Below are positions 63,067-64,000 of a stretch of DNA of 64,000 nucleotides, in pieces (position 1 is the first letter of the stretch; every line of letters begins with the position of its first letter). A program made the position numbers and the translations under genes. The notes below the pieces were generated by a model, which did not search any database, was not told the origin of the DNA, and saw only the letters and a program-made list of their open reading frames with translations. Location of the stretch: contig NZ_JABWTK010000008.1 of assembly GCF_020071995.1 (NCBI RefSeq), positions 62,001-126,000 of the forward strand, given 5' to 3'. This DNA comes from Planococcus chinensis. GTDB taxonomy: Bacteria > Bacillota > Bacilli > Bacillales_A > Planococcaceae.

Positions 63067-64000
63067 TTAGGCATAAATATCTTCCATCAAATCATCGAGT
63101 GTCGGCATCGGGCTGTCCTTTGCAAATTCCACCGATTCCTCAATTTCTTTTTTTGCTTCGGTTTTGATGCTGTCTGCTTCTTCTTCCGTCAGCAAGCCTT
63201 CCTGAACCAATACATCCCGCATGCGGGCAATCGGATCTTTCGCGCGCCATTCCTGCTCTTCTTCACGGGTCCGATACTTTTTCGCATCACTCTTCGAATG
63301 TCCTTTCCAACGGTACGTTTTCGCCTCGACAATGGAAGGCCCTTCGCCGTTCCGTGCCCGTTCCACTGCTTCTCCGACACCGTTCATGACATCAAACACA
63401 TCATTGCCATCGACGACTTTCCCTGGAATGCCATACGCTTCTGCCCGCTGTGCAATGTCTTCCACGTTCATCATTTCTTTCACCGGCCCAGACATACCGT
63501 ATTGATTGTTTTCACAAATAAAGACGACCGGAAGTTTCCAAATCGAGGCCAAATTGACCGCTTCGTGGAAACTGCCCTCATTGGAAGCACCATCTCCGAA
63601 AAAGCAAAGCACAACATAGCCTTCATTTCGCATTTTAGAAGTTAAGGCTGCCCCTGTTGCAATCGAAAACCCGCCGCCGACAATTCCGTTCGCCCCCAAA
63701 TTTCCTTGTTCGACATCCGCAATGTGCATCGAACCGCCTTTGCCTTTGCAGTAACCGGTCGTGCGGCCGAACAATTCAGCCATCATCTTATTCACTTCTG
63801 CTCCCTTGGCGATGCAATGTCCATGGCCCCTGTGCGTACTGGTAATTTTGTCTCTGCCTTCAAGCACCGCAATGGAACCCACGGCTGAAGCTTCCTGGCC
63901 TACCGCTAAATGCGTTGTGCCATGGATCATGCCTTTTGCAAAAAACTCATCCACTTTTTCTTCAAAATAGCGGATCAGCCACATCTGTTTCAATAAACCC
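63067..64000 (-). CDS. Thiamine-dependent dehydrogenase E1 component, alpha subunit, 5' end outside window
   Basis: The frame stays open to the right edge of the window, so the N-terminus is missing (about 311 residues seen of roughly 320-335). Thiamine diphosphate binding is shown by FFGDGASNEGSFHEAVNLASIWKLPVVFICENN, split around residues 130-162, and by THRGHGH near 52. The GNLGANGIVGGGFSIATGAAL stretch is characteristic of AcoA. With the next three genes it forms an E1alpha-E1beta-E2-E3 operon; the acetoin assignment is an inference from similarity. Confidence 0.9.
   Translation of the reverse strand, partial: GLLKQMWLIRYFEEKVDEFFAKGMIHGTTHLAVGQEASAVGSIAVLEGRDKITSTHRGHGHCIAKGAEVNKMMAELFGRTTGYCKGKGGSMHIADVEQGNLGANGIVGGGFSIATGAALTSKMRNEGYVVLCFFGDGASNEGSFHEAVNLASIWKLPVVFICENNQYGMSGPVKEMMNVEDIAQRAEAYGIPGKVVDGNDVFDVMNGVGEAVERARNGEGPSIVEAKTYRWKGHSKSDAKKYRTREEEQEWRAKDPIARMRDVLVQEGLLTEEEADSIKTEAKKEIEESVEFAKDSPMPTLDDLMEDIYA

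Overview
The window is a chromosomal stretch from a low-to-moderate GC member of the Bacillales. Gene order follows the Bacillus subtilis ypjC-qcr-aro-hep-hbs-gpsA-der-cmk-recQ-fer and ribU-sigX-res-scp-lysA-deoB-xerD-fur-nudF blocks almost gene for gene, but sporulation and germination genes are missing at every place where they would be expected. Protein sequences and this pattern point to a non-sporulating Planococcaceae lineage (Planococcus or Planomicrobium type); that assignment is inference.

Layout. 1-6.5 kb: tail of a YitT-family protein, a membrane zinc peptidase, ypjA, the menaquinol:cytochrome c reductase operon qcrABC, and ypiABF. 6.5-11.6 kb: the shikimate/aromatic operon aroC-aroB-aroH-tyrA-aroA, with no trp genes or hisC inside it. 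11.9-16.4 kb: ndk, hepT-menG-hepS (menaquinone), mtrB (TRAP), folE, hbs. 16.6-24.7 kb: yphF, yphE, gpsA, der, fni, rpsA, plsC, cmk, a cluster of long inverted repeats, prsW. 24.8-32.2 kb: ansA, ypdA, a phosphoesterase, an AcuB-like CBS protein, a LysM protein, recQ, ypbB, fer. 32.3-41.3 kb: ribU under an FMN riboswitch, sigX-rsiX, resE-resD, resC-resB-resA. 41.3-52.4 kb: rluB, scpB-scpA, ypuF, ribT, lysA, pdp-deoB, xerD, fur, nudF, yqkF. 52.4-57.9 kb: methyltransferase, SNARE-associated membrane protein, thioredoxin reductase, a thioredoxin-like gene with an in-frame UGA, a zinc-ribbon membrane protein, rtcB, guaC. 58.1-64 kb: a SorC/DeoR regulator and an acetoin-dehydrogenase-type 2-oxo acid dehydrogenase complex (E3, E2, E1beta, partial E1alpha).

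How the genes work together. Isoprenoid supply (fni, hepS/hepT), menaquinone methylation (menG), the bc complex (qcrABC), cytochrome c maturation (resABC) and their regulator (resDE) are all here, so much of the window concerns aerobic respiration. Thiol redox proteins recur as well: trxB, ypdA, resA and the thioredoxin-like gene.

Most notable find. At 54801-55130, divergent from trxB, a complete thioredoxin-fold reading frame is interrupted only by a TGA at the exact position of the first cysteine of its CxxC motif. A perfect 6-bp hairpin with a GGU loop lies 26 nt downstream, the expected form and spacing of a bacterial SECIS element. I read this as a selenocysteine (UxxC) thioredoxin-like selenoprotein, easily missed or mis-called a pseudogene. 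No selA, selB, selC or selD is visible in the window, so the claim depends on the rest of the genome.
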